A DNA stretch of 64,000 nt. Source: Pandoraea sp. PE-S2T-3. Its GTDB lineage: Bacteria; Pseudomonadota; Gammaproteobacteria; Burkholderiales; Burkholderiaceae. The stretch covers positions 186,001 through 250,000 of the forward strand of contig NZ_NGUQ01000015.1 of NCBI RefSeq assembly GCF_002179965.1, in the 5' to 3' direction. The first letter of the stretch is position 1. Every line of letters begins with the position of its first letter. A program made the position numbers and the translations under genes. Positions 49,666-59,767 of the stretch are shown here, piece after piece. A model generated the notes under the pieces. The model did no database searches. It worked only from the letters and a program-made list of their open reading frames with translations, and was not told the DNA's origin.

Positions 49666-51204
49666 ATGACCGATCAAAACACTCCGGCCCAAGACCAGGC
49701 CAACGACGCCCCGCAGGACGACAACAAGCTCATCGCGGAACGTCGCGAGAAGCTTCAGGCACTGCGTGCCGAGGGCGTCGCCTTCCCGAACGACTTCCGC
49801 CCCGAGCAGCACGCCGGCGACTTGCAGGCGCGCTATGTGGACGTGCAGAACGACGTTCTCGAAGCCGAACCCGTCGCCGTCTCGGTGGCCGGGCGCATGA
49901 TGCTCAAGCGCGTGATGGGCAAGGCCGCGTTCGCGACCGTGCAGGACAGCAGCGGGCAGATCCAGTTCTTCATCAGCCGCGACGACGTCGGCGTCGATTC
50001 GATGACCGCCTTCAAGGGCTGGGACATCGGCGACATCATCGCCGCACGCGGCACGCTGTTCCGCACCCGCACCGGCGAACTGTCGGTCAAGGTCACCGAA
50101 CTGCGGCTGCTCGCCAAGGCGCTGCGCCCGCTGCCGGACAAGTTCCACGGTCTGTCGGATCAGGAAACCAAGTACCGCCAGCGCTACGTCGACCTGATCA
50201 CCTCGCCCGAGACGCGCAACACGTTCCGCGCGCGCGCCAAGGCCATCGCGTCGATTCGCCAGTACATGACCGATGCCGAGTTCATGGAAGTCGAAACGCC
50301 GATGCTCCACCCGATTCCGGGGGGTGCCGCCGCCAAGCCGTTCATCACGCATCACAACGCGCTCGACATGCAGATGTACCTGCGTATCGCGCCGGAACTG
50401 TATCTGAAGCGCCTGATCGTCGGCGGCTTCGAGCGTGTGTTCGAGATCAACCGTAACTTCCGTAATGAAGGCGTGTCGCCGCGCCACAATCCGGAATTCA
50501 CGATGATGGAGTTCTACGCGGCCTACACGGATTACCGTTGGCTGATGGACTTCACCGAGTCGCTGATCCGCCGCGCCGCCATCGATTCGCTCGGCACCGC
50601 GACCATCCAGTATCAGGGCCGCGAGCTGGATCTGGCCAAGCCGTTCCATCGCCTGACGATCGTCGAAGCGATTCGCAAGTACGCGCCGGAGTACACCGAC
50701 GCGCAACTGGCCGATATCGAATTCGTGCGTGGTGCGCTGGTCAAGTACGGCGTGAAGGTCGACGCACCGCAGTTCAAGCACGCCGGTCTGGGCGCACTGC
50801 AACTGGCGCTGTTCGAAGAGACGGCCGAGAGCCAGCTCTGGGAGCCGACGTTCATCATCGACTACCCGGTGGAAGTCTCGCCGCTCGCACGCGCATCGGA
50901 TACGGTGCCGGGCATCACCGAGCGCTTCGAGCTGTTCATGACGGGCCGCGAAATTGCCAATGGCTTCTCGGAGTTGAACGATCCGGAAGATCAGGCTGCG
51001 CGCTTCCGTGCGCAGGTCGAGCAGAAGGATGCCGGCGACGAAGAAGCCATGTACTACGACGCCGATTACATCCGCGCGCTCGAGTACGGCATGCCCCCGA
51101 CGGGCGGCTGCGGTATCGGCATCGATCGCCTGATCATGCTGCTGACCGATAGCCCGAACATCCGCGACGTGCTGCTGTTCCCGCACCTGCGCCGCGAAGA
51201 CTGA
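49666..51204 (+). CDS. lysS: Lysyl-tRNA synthetase (class II)
   Basis: LysS charges tRNA-Lys. The product has 512 residues, with an N-terminal OB-fold (about 60-170, [20 protein letters not shown]) and a class II catalytic core. Motif 2 ([26 protein letters not shown]-like) and motif 3 ([15 protein letters not shown]) are intact. The first ~30 residues are a hydrophilic extension. It is in the same orientation as prfB and the Ivy gene. Confidence 0.98.
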   Translation: MTDQNTPAQDQANDAPQDDNKLIAERREKLQALRAEGVAFPNDFRPEQHAGDLQARYVDVQNDVLEAEPVAVSVAGRMMLKRVMGKAAFATVQDSSGQIQFFISRDDVGVDSMTAFKGWDIGDIIAARGTLFRTRTGELSVKVTELRLLAKALRPLPDKFHGLSDQETKYRQRYVDLITSPETRNTFRARAKAIASIRQYMTDAEFMEVETPMLHPIPGGAAAKPFITHHNALDMQMYLRIAPELYLKRLIVGGFERVFEINRNFRNEGVSPRHNPEFTMMEFYAAYTDYRWLMDFTESLIRRAAIDSLGTATIQYQGRELDLAKPFHRLTIVEAIRKYAPEYTDAQLADIEFVRGALVKYGVKVDAPQFKHAGLGALQLALFEETAESQLWEPTFIIDYPVEVSPLARASDTVPGITERFELFMTGREIANGFSELNDPEDQAARFRAQVEQKDAGDEEAMYYDADYIRALEYGMPPTGGCGIGIDRLIMLLTDSPNIRDVLLFPHLRRED

Positions 51205-51245
51205 GCGTCTCGAACTTTCGAGCCGCTTGGCCGGATGGCTGAATG

Positions 51246-51281
51246 AAAATGCCGCAGCGATATTCGCTGCGGCATTTTTTT
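51246..51281. terminator. Bidirectional intrinsic terminator
   Basis: ATGCCGCAGCGA pairs with TCGCTGCGGCAT around TAT, with a T-run to the right and AAAA to the left. It ends lysS (plus) and, in the other direction, the gene starting at 52303. Confidence 0.95.
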
Positions 51282-51304
51282 ATGCTGTTGAACGGTGAAG
51301 CGGA

Positions 51305-52303
51305 TCAAGACGAAGGCGGCGCATCTGTGGTCGTACGCTCGCGGCACGCGTTGGCGTGTAACGTCAGCGCGTCACGGCCGGGACGCCGGGCGTTCGCAGA
51401 ACGCCACCAGTCACCCGGGCAACGCCGCTCGAAAATCGAGGTCTCGATGGCAGGCACCGGCGCGCCGCCCTCCCCCGCTCGCGACGCCACACGCGTCACA
51501 TTCGTGAGGCAGTTGGAAAAGCCTGCGGCGTGGCTATGCAACGATAAGATCCGGGCCACGCCACTCGTCGGATTCAGCCGTGACGGGTCGACAGGCAAGC
51601 GATGGAGGATGTCGCGTCCGGTCGCGCGAAACAGCGCCGGATTGGGGTTGTCGTGCCATGTCCGCTCGTCCACCTTCGTCACCCGGCTCCACGTGGGCAT
51701 GAGCGCCCACCAGCCCAAGTCATACTCCAGCGCCGCCATGGTGCCCGGCTGGTAACCATCGTGGCGCAGGTAAATCGAGGGAATCGCCATCGATTCAGCC
51801 GTGTGAAATTCGCTTGCCAGCGTGCGGTTCGCGTTTGGCCCGTCGCCTTCGCCGTGGCCGCTCGACGTCTGCGCGGCTTCGGTCGCAGCGATGCCCAGAC
51901 ACGCCATGCGCTGCTCCAGCGCGTCAACAAGGTGTTCGCCGTCGATCCCGTTGTGACATCCCTCCGTTGACGCCACCAGATCCAGCAATTCGACCCAGAA
52001 CGCACCGGCCTTGTGTTCGGACAGAAAGCCGATGCGGTCAGGCTCGGAATGCAGATGCATGATCGTGCGCCCATCCGACTGCACGTCTGCGGGGGCCCGC
52101 GTAGGCAACCACGTTGCACAGTCTTCCTGACGCAGTACACGCTCGCCGCCCCCATCGGGAGCCACACGAACGTCACTGAGATCGTCGGCAAAGACAACGC
52201 GCGGGTTGTCGGACATCGTGACCCACGCGCCGGCGATCACCGTGGTCAGCGACGGCACGGACAGCGTCGTCGCCGAGATTCCTGAAGTGCTCAGAGCAGG
52301 CAT
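51305..52303 (-). CDS. Hypothetical protein, 332 residues
   Basis: I do not recognise this protein. It has no signal peptide and is soluble and mixed in character. Distinct segments are a near N-terminal IAGAWVTMSDNPRVVFADD, then HLHSEPDRIGFLSEHKAGAFW, then a Gly-rich linker, then SMAIPSIYLRHDGYQPGTM and WWALMPTWSRVTKV. The ATG at 52303 has AGGAG seven bases upstream, so that start is firm. The next upstream gene (52423-53049) has a loosely similar GAWV start. Its role is unknown. Confidence 0.8.
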   Translation of the reverse strand: MPALSTSGISATTLSVPSLTTVIAGAWVTMSDNPRVVFADDLSDVRVAPDGGGERVLRQEDCATWLPTRAPADVQSDGRTIMHLHSEPDRIGFLSEHKAGAFWVELLDLVASTEGCHNGIDGEHLVDALEQRMACLGIAATEAAQTSSGHGEGDGPNANRTLASEFHTAESMAIPSIYLRHDGYQPGTMAALEYDLGWWALMPTWSRVTKVDERTWHDNPNPALFRATGRDILHRLPVDPSRLNPTSGVARILSLHSHAAGFSNCLTNVTRVASRAGEGGAPVPAIETSIFERRCPGDWWRSANARRPGRDALTLHANACRERTTTDAPPSS

Positions 52304-52422
52304 GTGTTTCTCCTGTAGCGGCATCGAATTGTGCCGCCAAGGAGTCTAGGATTCTGCACACTCCGCGTTATCGCGTACCTGAGCGGTGTTACGCGAAACG
52401 TGAACACGCGCCCGCGAGAGGT

Positions 52423-53049
52423 TCAGAAGACCGGAACACCGCGATACGCGGACGGCCAGCCGCCATCGAGTCGCAACCACGTGCGCGAGATCGGATGAAT
52501 GGAACCGTTCGACGACTCTTCGACCAACTGGCGCAGCGCGAGTGACGACAGCGTCTTTTCATCGGTCGGAAATGCCACGAGGAATGTGCGGTTCACCGCC
52601 ACCGCAGCGAATTCGCGCACGCCGAAGTGCGCCACCATCGACTGATATAAGTTGCCGAGTACCAAGGCGCCCGCCGGGGCCATCCAGTTGCCGCGCGAGC
52701 CCCCGAAATGCGTGCCGTCGTCGAGGCATGCAATGCCGAATTCGAAGTGACGTGAATTCCACGCGCGCGACAGATTGGACGCCGCATGCGCGAACGCGTC
52801 TTCGAACGTCATCCCCACCGCCGCCAAATCACTGCCTTGCAAACGGCGCAGGCCCTGAGGGCCGTCCATCACCAGTGTGAGGAAAACGTCGTCGGAAAAC
52901 GGTTCGCTAACGTCGCCGTTCGGATCGCAGGCGTCCACCCAGGCACCGGGCACGACGTATGGATAGAGATGAAGTTGATTCGCGCTGTCCAGCGGCGCGT
53001 CCAGCAGTGGCAAGGTATCGGTCATGAGTCGCGTCGAGATCTGTTTCAT
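52423..53049 (-). CDS. Hypothetical protein, 208 residues
   Basis: No family is recognised with confidence. It begins with an acidic Leu/Pro segment and a VVPGAWVDACDP stretch. It then has SDDVFLTLVMDG and a TFEDAFAHAASNL helix, a layout loosely recalling DUF1444-like proteins. A late segment reads FLVAFPTDEKTLSSLALRQL. The ATG at 53049 and the Met at residue 9 both lack a strong ribosome-binding site. With its downstream neighbour it may form a two-gene unit, 119 bases apart. Confidence 0.7.
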   Translation of the reverse strand: MKQISTRLMTDTLPLLDAPLDSANQLHLYPYVVPGAWVDACDPNGDVSEPFSDDVFLTLVMDGPQGLRRLQGSDLAAVGMTFEDAFAHAASNLSRAWNSRHFEFGIACLDDGTHFGGSRGNWMAPAGALVLGNLYQSMVAHFGVREFAAVAVNRTFLVAFPTDEKTLSSLALRQLVEESSNGSIHPISRTWLRLDGGWPSAYRGVPVF

Positions 53050-53373
53050 TTGTTAGGACGTTCCGGTGCACGACAAGTGCCCGGAATGGGACACATCCGA
53101 AAAATCCCCTGTATTTCATTGACTTACATCATCACATACGCACCGTACGGGTGGTCCGCCATGCGAAACATCTTACATCGCGTTACAAAATGAAACGGTT
53201 GCCGCGCTTGCCGTGACGGACACTTCCGACATGCGAGATCACTCGATGGCTACCGTGAACGCTAACACGGTGTCATCCGAATGCAGCGGATTCCGATGCA
53301 TTCACCGGCCGGAAAAATGAAAGGGCCGGGCAGCACGGTGGCTCGCCACCAACCACACGATGGAGAAAACAAC
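53050..53373. other. Divergent intergenic region before the glycine-zipper gene
   Basis: These 324 bases lie between the 208-residue hypothetical gene (minus) and the glycine-zipper gene (plus). They should contain the promoters of both. A TTGACT (53119-53124) is a possible -35, but no -10 at the right spacing is apparent. No coding frame in this stretch is convincing. Confidence 0.45.
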
Positions 53374-54081
53374 ATGGATAACGATCTGCAACCGCGTCGC
53401 ATGCATCCGCTGATCGCTGCTGCCGCCGGCAGCATCGTGGTCGTCAGCTTGCTCGGCGTCGCCGCCATTACGGGCGTGCTGCCCTCGGCAAAGAGCACCA
53501 ACGGCCCTGCGCCGACGAGCGACGCTTCCAACTCGCCCAACTCGCAATATGCCCTGACGCCGCCGCAGTCGCCTGCCCAATCCGCGACTGCCTCACAACA
53601 GGCGCAGCAGGCTCAGGCGGCGCAACAGGCCCAGCAAGCCCAACAAGCCCAGTACGCGCAGCAGCAAGCCCCGCAGCGCGCTCCGGCACAGCAACCGTCG
53701 TACGCGCAACAATCGGCGCCGCCGGCACAGCAACAAGCCGCCGCATGCTCTAGCTGCGGCACGGTGCAGTCGGTGCAGCCGATCCGCACGCAAGGCCATG
53801 CGACGGGTCTGGGCGCCGTCGGGGGCGCCGTCGCCGGTGGCCTGATCGGCAACCAGTTCGGCGCCGGTAACGGCCGCACCGCGATGACCGTGGTCGGCGC
53901 GCTCGGCGGCGGTCTGGCCGGTAACGAGGTCGAGAAGAACGTGCGCTCGGACACCGTGTATCGCGTCTACGTGCGCATGGACACCGGCAAGACCCGCTAT
54001 TGGACGTATCAGCAAGCGCCGGGCGTACAACCGGGTGACCGCGTACGTCTGGAAGGCAACGGACTGGTGCGCGCCAGCTAA
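53374..54081 (+). CDS. Glycine-zipper 2TM-domain protein with Gln/Ala-rich linker
   Basis: A 235-residue envelope protein. One N-terminal membrane helix (about 12-33) is followed by a Gln/Ala/Pro-rich linker with QQAQ-type repeats (about 65-125). Then comes a glycine-zipper 2TM segment (about 147-190: GAVGGAVAGGLIGNQFGAG, then ALGGGLAGNEVEK), and a short soluble C-terminus. The glycine zipper is typical of SlyB- and OmpA-like envelope lipoproteins. GGAG is eight bases before the ATG at 53374; the open frame further upstream is not used. Confidence 0.85.
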   Translation: MDNDLQPRRMHPLIAAAAGSIVVVSLLGVAAITGVLPSAKSTNGPAPTSDASNSPNSQYALTPPQSPAQSATASQQAQQAQAAQQAQQAQQAQYAQQQAPQRAPAQQPSYAQQSAPPAQQQAAACSSCGTVQSVQPIRTQGHATGLGAVGGAVAGGLIGNQFGAGNGRTAMTVVGALGGGLAGNEVEKNVRSDTVYRVYVRMDTGKTRYWTYQQAPGVQPGDRVRLEGNGLVRAS

Positions 54082-54180
54082 GTCGGACGCTCCGGCCGAT
54101 TCAATGGCTGCTGACGGTGCCCTTCAGGAAGGCGTCGTCACAGCAGCCCCTTCAGTCACGTCACACGCTTCGCAGAAACA

Positions 54181-54208
54181 CAAAAGCCGCTCGAAAGAGC
54201 GGCTTTTG
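54181..54208. terminator. Bidirectional intrinsic terminator
   Basis: CAAAAGCCGCTC pairs with GAGCGGCTTTTG around GAAA. It lies between the convergent glycine-zipper gene (plus) and iscX (minus), serving both. Confidence 0.9.
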
Positions 54209-54244
54209 CTTTGACAGCATCGCAGTGACCAGCGATGCGGCAGA

Positions 54245-54439
54245 TCAGCGAGCTTCGTCGATCCACGCCATCTGAATGGCTTCGAGCACCTTTTCACCAG
54301 CGCGGTCGGCGGCATCGTCGAAACCATCGAGTGCCATGACCCACTGATGCAGATCGGTAAAGCGCACGTATTGCGGGTCAACGTCGGGATGCGCGTCGGT
54401 GAGCGCAATCGCGATGTCCTGAATGTCGGTCCATTTCAT
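54245..54439 (-). CDS. iscX: Fe-S cluster assembly protein IscX
   Basis: IscX (YfhJ) is a small acidic protein that binds IscS and may regulate cluster assembly by competing with frataxin. The product has 64 residues beginning MKWTDIQDIAIAL and has the usual DLHQWVMALDGFDD segment. It is the last gene of the isc operon, 57 bases after fdx. Confidence 0.95.
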   Translation of the reverse strand: MKWTDIQDIAIALTDAHPDVDPQYVRFTDLHQWVMALDGFDDAADRAGEKVLEAIQMAWIDEAR

Positions 54440-54496
54440 GGGGCAAGCTCCTCGTTCTTGTCTGGCATTTCACGTGGCGACGCTATACAGCGACGC

Positions 54497-54838
54497 TCAG
54501 TGATTTTCCTTGGCGTGGTTGATCGTGTACTTCGGAATTTCGACCACGAGGTCGGTGTCGGCCGGCATCGGCGTCTGGCACGACAGGCGCGACGTCGGCT
54601 CCAGCCCCCACGCCTTGTCCAGCAGATCCTCTTCTTCGTCTTCCGCCGGTTGCAGCGCTTCGAAGCCCTCGCGCACGATCACGTGGCAAGTGGTGCAGGC
54701 ACACGACTTTTCGCAGGCGTGTTCGATTTCGATGTCGTTGGCGAGCAGCGCGTCGCACACGGTGGTGCCCGGTGCAACCTCCAGCACGGCCCCTTCCGGG
54801 CACAGCTCAACGTGAGGCAATACAACGATTTGTGGCAT
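54497..54838 (-). CDS. fdx: ISC-type [2Fe-2S] ferredoxin
   Basis: An adrenodoxin-like ferredoxin that supplies electrons during cluster assembly. The product has 113 residues with cysteine ligands in HACEKSCACTTCHV and a fourth in SRLSCQTPM. It follows hscA by 23 bases, the standard order. Confidence 0.97.
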   Translation of the reverse strand: MPQIVVLPHVELCPEGAVLEVAPGTTVCDALLANDIEIEHACEKSCACTTCHVIVREGFEALQPAEDEEEDLLDKAWGLEPTSRLSCQTPMPADTDLVVEIPKYTINHAKENH

Positions 54839-54861
54839 GGCTTGCAGTTTCCGTGTGTGTC

Positions 54862-56739
54862 TTACAGTTTGTCGATGTCCGCCACGCGCCGGCCGGCCAG
54901 CGCTGCGCGGATGCTCTTGTCCATGCGACGCGCGGCAAAGGCGTCGGTCGCCTGCGACAGTGTCTCGGTGGCCGTCTTGATCGCGATCTGATCGTCGCCC
55001 GACGCCTTCTGGCGCAGGTCGGCCAACAGGCCGTCGATCTCGGCACGCTCGTCGGCGTCGAGCAATTCAGGGTCGGCGGCAAGCGCGCTGTCGATGGCCA
55101 CGAGCAAGCGCTCGGCGTCCACCTGTTGCTCACGCAAGGCGCGGGCACGCATGTCCGTTTCCGCCGAGCCGAAGCTGTCTTGCAGCATGCGGGCGATGTC
55201 GTCGTCGGCCAGACCGTACGACGGCTTCACTTCGATCGACGCGGCCACGCCCGAGTGCATCTCTTGTGCTGCCACCGACAGCAAACCGTCAGCGTCGACC
55301 TGATACGTCACGCGAATACGCGCGGCGCCAGCCGTCATCGGCGGAATACCACGCAGCTCGAAGCGGGCGAGCGAGCGGCAATCGGCCGCCAGTTCGCGCT
55401 CGCCTTGCAGCACGTGAATCGCCATGGCCGTCTGGCCATCCTTGAACGTGGTGAATTCCTGCGCGCGGGCGACCGGAATCGTGGCATTGCGGGGGATGAT
55501 CTTCTCGACCAGACCGCCCATTGTCTCGACACCGAGTGAGAGCGGAATCACGTCGAGCAGCAGCCACTCGTCGCCGTCGGCCTGATTGCCGGCGAGCATG
55601 TTGGCCTGCACTGCCGCGCCAAGCGCCACGACCTGATCCGGATCGAGATCGACCAGCGGCTCACGGCCGAAGAACGTGGCGACGGCTGCGCGCACTTGCG
55701 GCATGCGCGTCGCGCCACCGACCAGCACCACGCCCTTGACGTCTTCCGGGCCCATGCCCGCGTCGCGCAACGCCTTGCGCATCGGTCCGATGGTGCGGTT
55801 CACGAGTTGTGCGCCCAGTTCGGTGAACTGCTCGCGCGTGAGTTTCAGCGCAACCTGACGCTCACCAGACAGCGTGAGCGCGATGTCGGCGTCTTGCGCA
55901 TCGGTCAGCGCTTCCTTGGCGGTGCGGGCGTGATCGAGCAATGCGCGCACGTCCTGCGAGGTCATCGAAGCGGCGTCGAGGCCAGCTGCGCCCACGGCCC
56001 AGCGGTAGATCACCTGATCGAAATCGTCGCCACCGAGCGCCGAATCGCCACCCGCGGCGAGCACTTCGAACACGCCCTTCGTCAGACGAAGAATCGAGAT
56101 GTCGAACGTGCCACCGCCCAGATCGTAAATGGCGTAGAGGCCTTCGGCCGCATTGTCCAGACCGTAGGCAATCGCGGCAGCCGTCGGCTCATTGAGCAGA
56201 CGCAGCACATTCAGACCGGCCAGACGCGCGGCGTCCTTGGTGGCCTGACGCTGGGCATCGTCGAAGTACGCTGGCACGGTAATCACCGCGCCGACGAGAT
56301 CGTCGCCCAACGTGTCTTCGGCGCGCTGGCGCAACGTGGCGAGAATTTCGGCAGACACTTCGACCGGGCTCTTCACGCCACCGGCCGTGTTCATCTGCAC
56401 CATGCCGGGCGCGTCGACGAAATCGTACGGCGCGTTGTCGGCGTGGGCGACATCGGCCAGACCCCGGCCCATGAAGCGTTTGACGGAAACGATGGTGTTG
56501 CGCGGATCGGTGGCGGCAGCCGACTTGGCGTCGTAGCCGATCTGGGTGCGGGGACCGCCGAGATAGCGCACGACGGACGGCAGCAAGACGCGGCCCTGTT
56601 CGTCGGGCAGCACTTCAGCGACACCGCTGCGCACGGCGGCCACGAGCGAATGCGTCGTGCCGAGATCGATGCCCACGGCGAGTCGCCGCTGGTGCGGCGC
56701 GGGGGACATGCCGGGTTCGGAAATTTGCAGAAGGGCCAT
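54862..56739 (-). CDS. hscA: Fe-S protein chaperone HscA
   Basis: An Hsp70-family ATPase specialised for delivering clusters from IscU. The product has 625 residues: an N-terminal ATPase domain ([14 protein letters not shown], then [13 protein letters not shown]) and a C-terminal substrate-binding domain. The start at 56739 (MALLQISEP) matches HscA; an upstream open extension is probably not translated. The gap to hscB is 87 bases. Confidence 0.97.
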   Translation of the reverse strand: MALLQISEPGMSPAPHQRRLAVGIDLGTTHSLVAAVRSGVAEVLPDEQGRVLLPSVVRYLGGPRTQIGYDAKSAAATDPRNTIVSVKRFMGRGLADVAHADNAPYDFVDAPGMVQMNTAGGVKSPVEVSAEILATLRQRAEDTLGDDLVGAVITVPAYFDDAQRQATKDAARLAGLNVLRLLNEPTAAAIAYGLDNAAEGLYAIYDLGGGTFDISILRLTKGVFEVLAAGGDSALGGDDFDQVIYRWAVGAAGLDAASMTSQDVRALLDHARTAKEALTDAQDADIALTLSGERQVALKLTREQFTELGAQLVNRTIGPMRKALRDAGMGPEDVKGVVLVGGATRMPQVRAAVATFFGREPLVDLDPDQVVALGAAVQANMLAGNQADGDEWLLLDVIPLSLGVETMGGLVEKIIPRNATIPVARAQEFTTFKDGQTAMAIHVLQGERELAADCRSLARFELRGIPPMTAGAARIRVTYQVDADGLLSVAAQEMHSGVAASIEVKPSYGLADDDIARMLQDSFGSAETDMRARALREQQVDAERLLVAIDSALAADPELLDADERAEIDGLLADLRQKASGDDQIAIKTATETLSQATDAFAARRMDKSIRAALAGRRVADIDKL

Positions 56740-56826
56740 GGCTTTGCAATACGGGCGACGCGCAGGCGCGTGCACCCTTGTTCTCAAGCGGTTCTCAGAA
56801 TCATGTGACGGCGCCGCACCGGGCCA

Positions 56827-57357
56827 TCACGCGTTTTCCAGCATTTCGATGCGCTGCGCGATATCTTCCTCGGCGCGCGCAATAAACATCAGTTGCCGTA
56901 CGGCTTCGGCGGCCGGCTGCCAAGCGGCGCTGTCGAGCCAGTCGCCCAGTTTGGTCAGGCGGGTGCGCCGGTCGTCGCGCAGCGTTTTCGCCAGCGCATC
57001 GAGTGCGCCGACATTGCGCGCGGCGACGGCATCGTCGATGGCTTCACGCCATTCCATCTGCTGCATCAGGAAATCGGGGGCCATCGCGGTGTTGTTCTCC
57101 GCGCCCACGTCGATGCCCTGCAAGGTCAACAGATAGGTGCCGCGCTGCAACGGGTCACGCAGCGTGCGATACGCAGCATTGGCCTGTGCCGCCCACTGCA
57201 TGGCGACCCGGCGCTCGGCATCGCTCGCATTGGCAAAGCGATCGGGATGCACCCGCGATTGCACCGCGCGGTACGCCGTATCGAGCGCCTCGGTGTCGAG
57301 CGCGAAGCGCTGCGGCAACTCGAACAGCGTGAAATAGTTGTCAGTCAATGCAGTCAT
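56827..57357 (-). CDS. hscB: Co-chaperone HscB (J-domain)
   Basis: HscB brings IscU to HscA. The product has 176 residues; the J-domain HPD is seen in SRVHPDRFA near residues 37-41, and the C-terminal three-helix domain follows. It is in the isc operon between the DUF3565 gene and hscA. Confidence 0.96.
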   Translation of the reverse strand: MTALTDNYFTLFELPQRFALDTEALDTAYRAVQSRVHPDRFANASDAERRVAMQWAAQANAAYRTLRDPLQRGTYLLTLQGIDVGAENNTAMAPDFLMQQMEWREAIDDAVAARNVGALDALAKTLRDDRRTRLTKLGDWLDSAAWQPAAEAVRQLMFIARAEEDIAQRIEMLENA

Positions 57358-57457
57358 CGCACCATCGTCTCTAGCGTCAGCCCGTAAAAAAAGCGGCTCG
57401 CGCCGCCTTGTTGCCTACGCTACTACCGCGCCGACCGTGTCGGCGCGCCAATCTCGC

Positions 57458-57760
57458 TTACTCTGCCGGCGAACTATCGGATAGGCCGAACCCATCTGGC
57501 GCATCCGGCATATCCGGCATATCCGGTGGTTCGCCGCGCTGGCACTTGCGACACATCAGCACACTGCCGATCATCGCGTCGCGCCCTGCCGGGCTTTGCG
57601 TCCACGTCCGGATCTGCCAAGGCGGCAGATGCCGGACATGTTGCCCATGCCCACACGCCAGCCGGGCAACCCACTGGCCCTCGCCGTCCTGACGAAAGCC
57701 GGTGATCACGCGAGCCGGCGCGTCGTCAGACGCGGAACGACTCGCCGCAGCCGCACTCAT
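57458..57760 (-). CDS. DUF3565-type small protein
   Basis: A 100-residue protein recognised as the DUF3565 family by the core [20 protein letters not shown] with [13 protein letters not shown], plus two CxxC-like cysteine pairs (ACGHGQH and MCRKCQR), suggesting a zinc site. Its start overlaps the end of iscA by 35 bases in another frame. The tail contains a PDMPDMPDA tract from a 9-bp repeat. Position inside the isc operon suggests a link to Fe-S or redox metabolism. Function unknown. Confidence 0.8.
   Translation of the reverse strand: MSAAAASRSASDDAPARVITGFRQDGEGQWVARLACGHGQHVRHLPPWQIRTWTQSPAGRDAMIGSVLMCRKCQRGEPPDMPDMPDAPDGFGLSDSSPAE
57501..57527 (+). repeat. Three 9-bp repeats in the DUF3565 gene
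   Basis: GCATCCGGC, ATATCCGGC and ATATCCGGT follow in tandem and encode the PDM repeat of the C-terminal tail on the minus strand. In frame. Confidence 0.85.
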
Positions 57761-58049
57761 CCTTGACGTTCGGATTATTGAAACGGAATCCTTCGTTCAA
57801 GCCTTCGCGCGCAAAATCCAGTTCGGTGCCGTCGATATACGGCAGACTCTTCGGATCGATGATCACCTTCACGCCGTGGCTCTCGAAGACGGTGTCTTCG
57901 GTTTCCACGTCATCGGCATATTCCAGCTTGTAGGCCAGGCCCGAGCAACCGGTCGTCTTCACGCCCAGCCGCAGGCCCACGCCCTTGCCGCGCCGCGTCA
58001 GATAACGCGAAACGTGCTGCGCAGCCTTCTCGGTCAATGTGACAGCCAT
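57726..58049 (-). CDS. iscA: Iron-sulfur assembly protein IscA
   Basis: An A-type carrier of Fe-S clusters, 107 residues. Conserved cysteines lie in [11 protein letters not shown] and in the C-terminal DECGCGESF, which is the C-x-C pair. Between iscU and the DUF3565 gene; overlaps the latter. Confidence 0.96.
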   Translation of the reverse strand: MAVTLTEKAAQHVSRYLTRRGKGVGLRLGVKTTGCSGLAYKLEYADDVETEDTVFESHGVKVIIDPKSLPYIDGTELDFAREGLNEGFRFNNPNVKDECGCGESFRV

Positions 58050-58086
58050 CTTTGCCTGTTTCCTTGTTAAGACTGAATGCGACGAC

Positions 58087-58494
58087 TTAGGCAGCCTTGG
58101 CAGCTTCGGCCGACTCGCCGTGCTTCTGCTTGTAGTCGGCGACAGCAGCCTTGATTGCGTCTTCGGCCAGAATCGAGCAGTGAATCTTCACCGGCGGCAG
58201 TGCCAGTTCTTGCGCGATCTGCGTGTTCTTGATGTCGAGCGCCTGATCCAGCGTCTTGCCCTTGACCCATTCCGTCACCAGCGACGACGAGGCAATGGCC
58301 GAGCCGCAACCGTAGGTCTTGAACTTGGCGTCTTCGATCACGCCGGATTCGTTCACACGAATTTGCAGCTTCATCACGTCGCCGCAAGCCGGTGCACCGA
58401 CCATGCCGGTACCCACCGCGTCGTCGCCCTTGTCGAACGAGCCGACATTACGCGGGTTTTCGTAGTGATCCAGAACTTCTTTGCTGTAAGACAT
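58087..58494 (-). CDS. iscU: Iron-sulfur scaffold protein IscU
   Basis: The scaffold on which clusters are built. The product has 135 residues. Ligand cysteines are in [19 protein letters not shown] and [11 protein letters not shown]; the HscA-recognition motif LPPVK is intact. It is 18 bases downstream of iscS and 37 bases upstream of iscA. Confidence 0.97.
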   Translation of the reverse strand: MSYSKEVLDHYENPRNVGSFDKGDDAVGTGMVGAPACGDVMKLQIRVNESGVIEDAKFKTYGCGSAIASSSLVTEWVKGKTLDQALDIKNTQIAQELALPPVKIHCSILAEDAIKAAVADYKQKHGESAEAAKAA

Positions 58495-58512
58495 GGCTAA
58501 CTCCTTGAATGC

Positions 58513-59736
58513 TCAGTGTGCGGCCCACTGGATCGAGCTGATGTCGATCCCGTCCTTGTACATTTCCCACAGCGGCGACAGATCGCGCAGCTTGCCGATC
58601 TTGCCCTTGAGCAGTTCGACCACGTAGTCGACTTCCTGCTCGGTCGTGAAACGACCCACCGTGAAACGAATCGAGCTGTGCGCCAGTTCGTCGTTACGAC
58701 CCAGCGCGCGCAGCACGTACGAAGGCTCAAGCGAGGCCGACGTGCACGCCGAACCCGACGACACCGCCACATCCTTGATCGCCATGATCAGCGACTCGCC
58801 TTCGACAAAGTTAAAGCTGATGTTCAGGTTGTGCGGCACACGTTGTTCCATGTCGCCGTTCACATACACTTCTTCCATTTCCGTCAGGCCGCGCAGCAGG
58901 CGATCGCGCAGCATACGCACGCGCTCGTTTTCCGTGGCCATTTCTTCACGTGCCAGACGGAATGCTTCGCCCATGCCCACGATCTGATGCGTGGCCAGCG
59001 TGCCCGAACGCATGCCGCGCTCGTGACCGCCACCGTGAATCTGCGCTTCGATACGCACGCGCGGCTTGCGACGCACATACAGCGCGCCGATGCCCTTCGG
59101 GCCATACGTCTTGTGCGCCGAGAACGCCATCAGGTCGACTTTCAGCTTGTTCAGGTCGATGGGCATCTTGCCCGTGGCCTGTGCCGCGTCGACGTGGAAA
59201 ATGATGCCCTTTTCGCGGCAGATCTCACCAATCGTCTCGATGTCCTGAATCACGCCGATTTCGTTGTTCACGGCCATCACCGACACGAGAATCGTGTCCG
59301 GGCGCAGTGCCGCCTTGAAGACGTCGAGATCGAGCAGGCCGTCATCCTTGACGTCCAGATACGTGACTTCGAAGCCCTCGCGTTCCAGTTCGCGCATGGT
59401 GTCGAGCACAGCCTTGTGCTCGGTCTTCAGCGTGATGAGATGCTTGCCCTTGCCTTGATAGAAGTGCGCGGCACCCTTGATGGCGAGGTTGTCCGACTCG
59501 GTAGCACCCGACGTCCAGATGATCTCGCGCGGGTCGGCACCCACGAGCTTCGCGACTTCCTCGCGTGCCTCTTCCACCGCCTGCTCGGCGGCCCAGCCGA
59601 ACGAGTGGCTGCGCGAGGCCGGGTTGCCGAACTGCTCGCGCAGGTACGGCAGCATCTTGTCCACAACACGCGGGTCGATCGGCGTGGTGGCGCTGTAATC
59701 CATGTAAATGGGAAGATTGAGGGTGTCGTTTTTCAT
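58513..59736 (-). CDS. iscS: Cysteine desulfurase IscS
   Basis: A PLP enzyme that takes sulfur from cysteine for Fe-S clusters, thiouridine and other cofactors. The product has 407 residues. The PLP lysine is in [11 protein letters not shown] and the persulfide cysteine in [13 protein letters not shown]. The start at 59736 ([19 protein letters not shown]) is chosen; a shorter start at 59703 is possible. It is 31 bases after iscR. Confidence 0.97.
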   Translation of the reverse strand: MKNDTLNLPIYMDYSATTPIDPRVVDKMLPYLREQFGNPASRSHSFGWAAEQAVEEAREEVAKLVGADPREIIWTSGATESDNLAIKGAAHFYQGKGKHLITLKTEHKAVLDTMRELEREGFEVTYLDVKDDGLLDLDVFKAALRPDTILVSVMAVNNEIGVIQDIETIGEICREKGIIFHVDAAQATGKMPIDLNKLKVDLMAFSAHKTYGPKGIGALYVRRKPRVRIEAQIHGGGHERGMRSGTLATHQIVGMGEAFRLAREEMATENERVRMLRDRLLRGLTEMEEVYVNGDMEQRVPHNLNISFNFVEGESLIMAIKDVAVSSGSACTSASLEPSYVLRALGRNDELAHSSIRFTVGRFTTEQEVDYVVELLKGKIGKLRDLSPLWEMYKDGIDISSIQWAAH

Positions 59737-59767
59737 GGGGTGCTCCAGGATCGTGCCGTGGCGCCTG

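Noticed and set aside
55696-56808. A 370-codon plus-strand open frame opposite hscA
   Set aside because: Antisense to a conserved chaperone; His/Arg-rich shadow.
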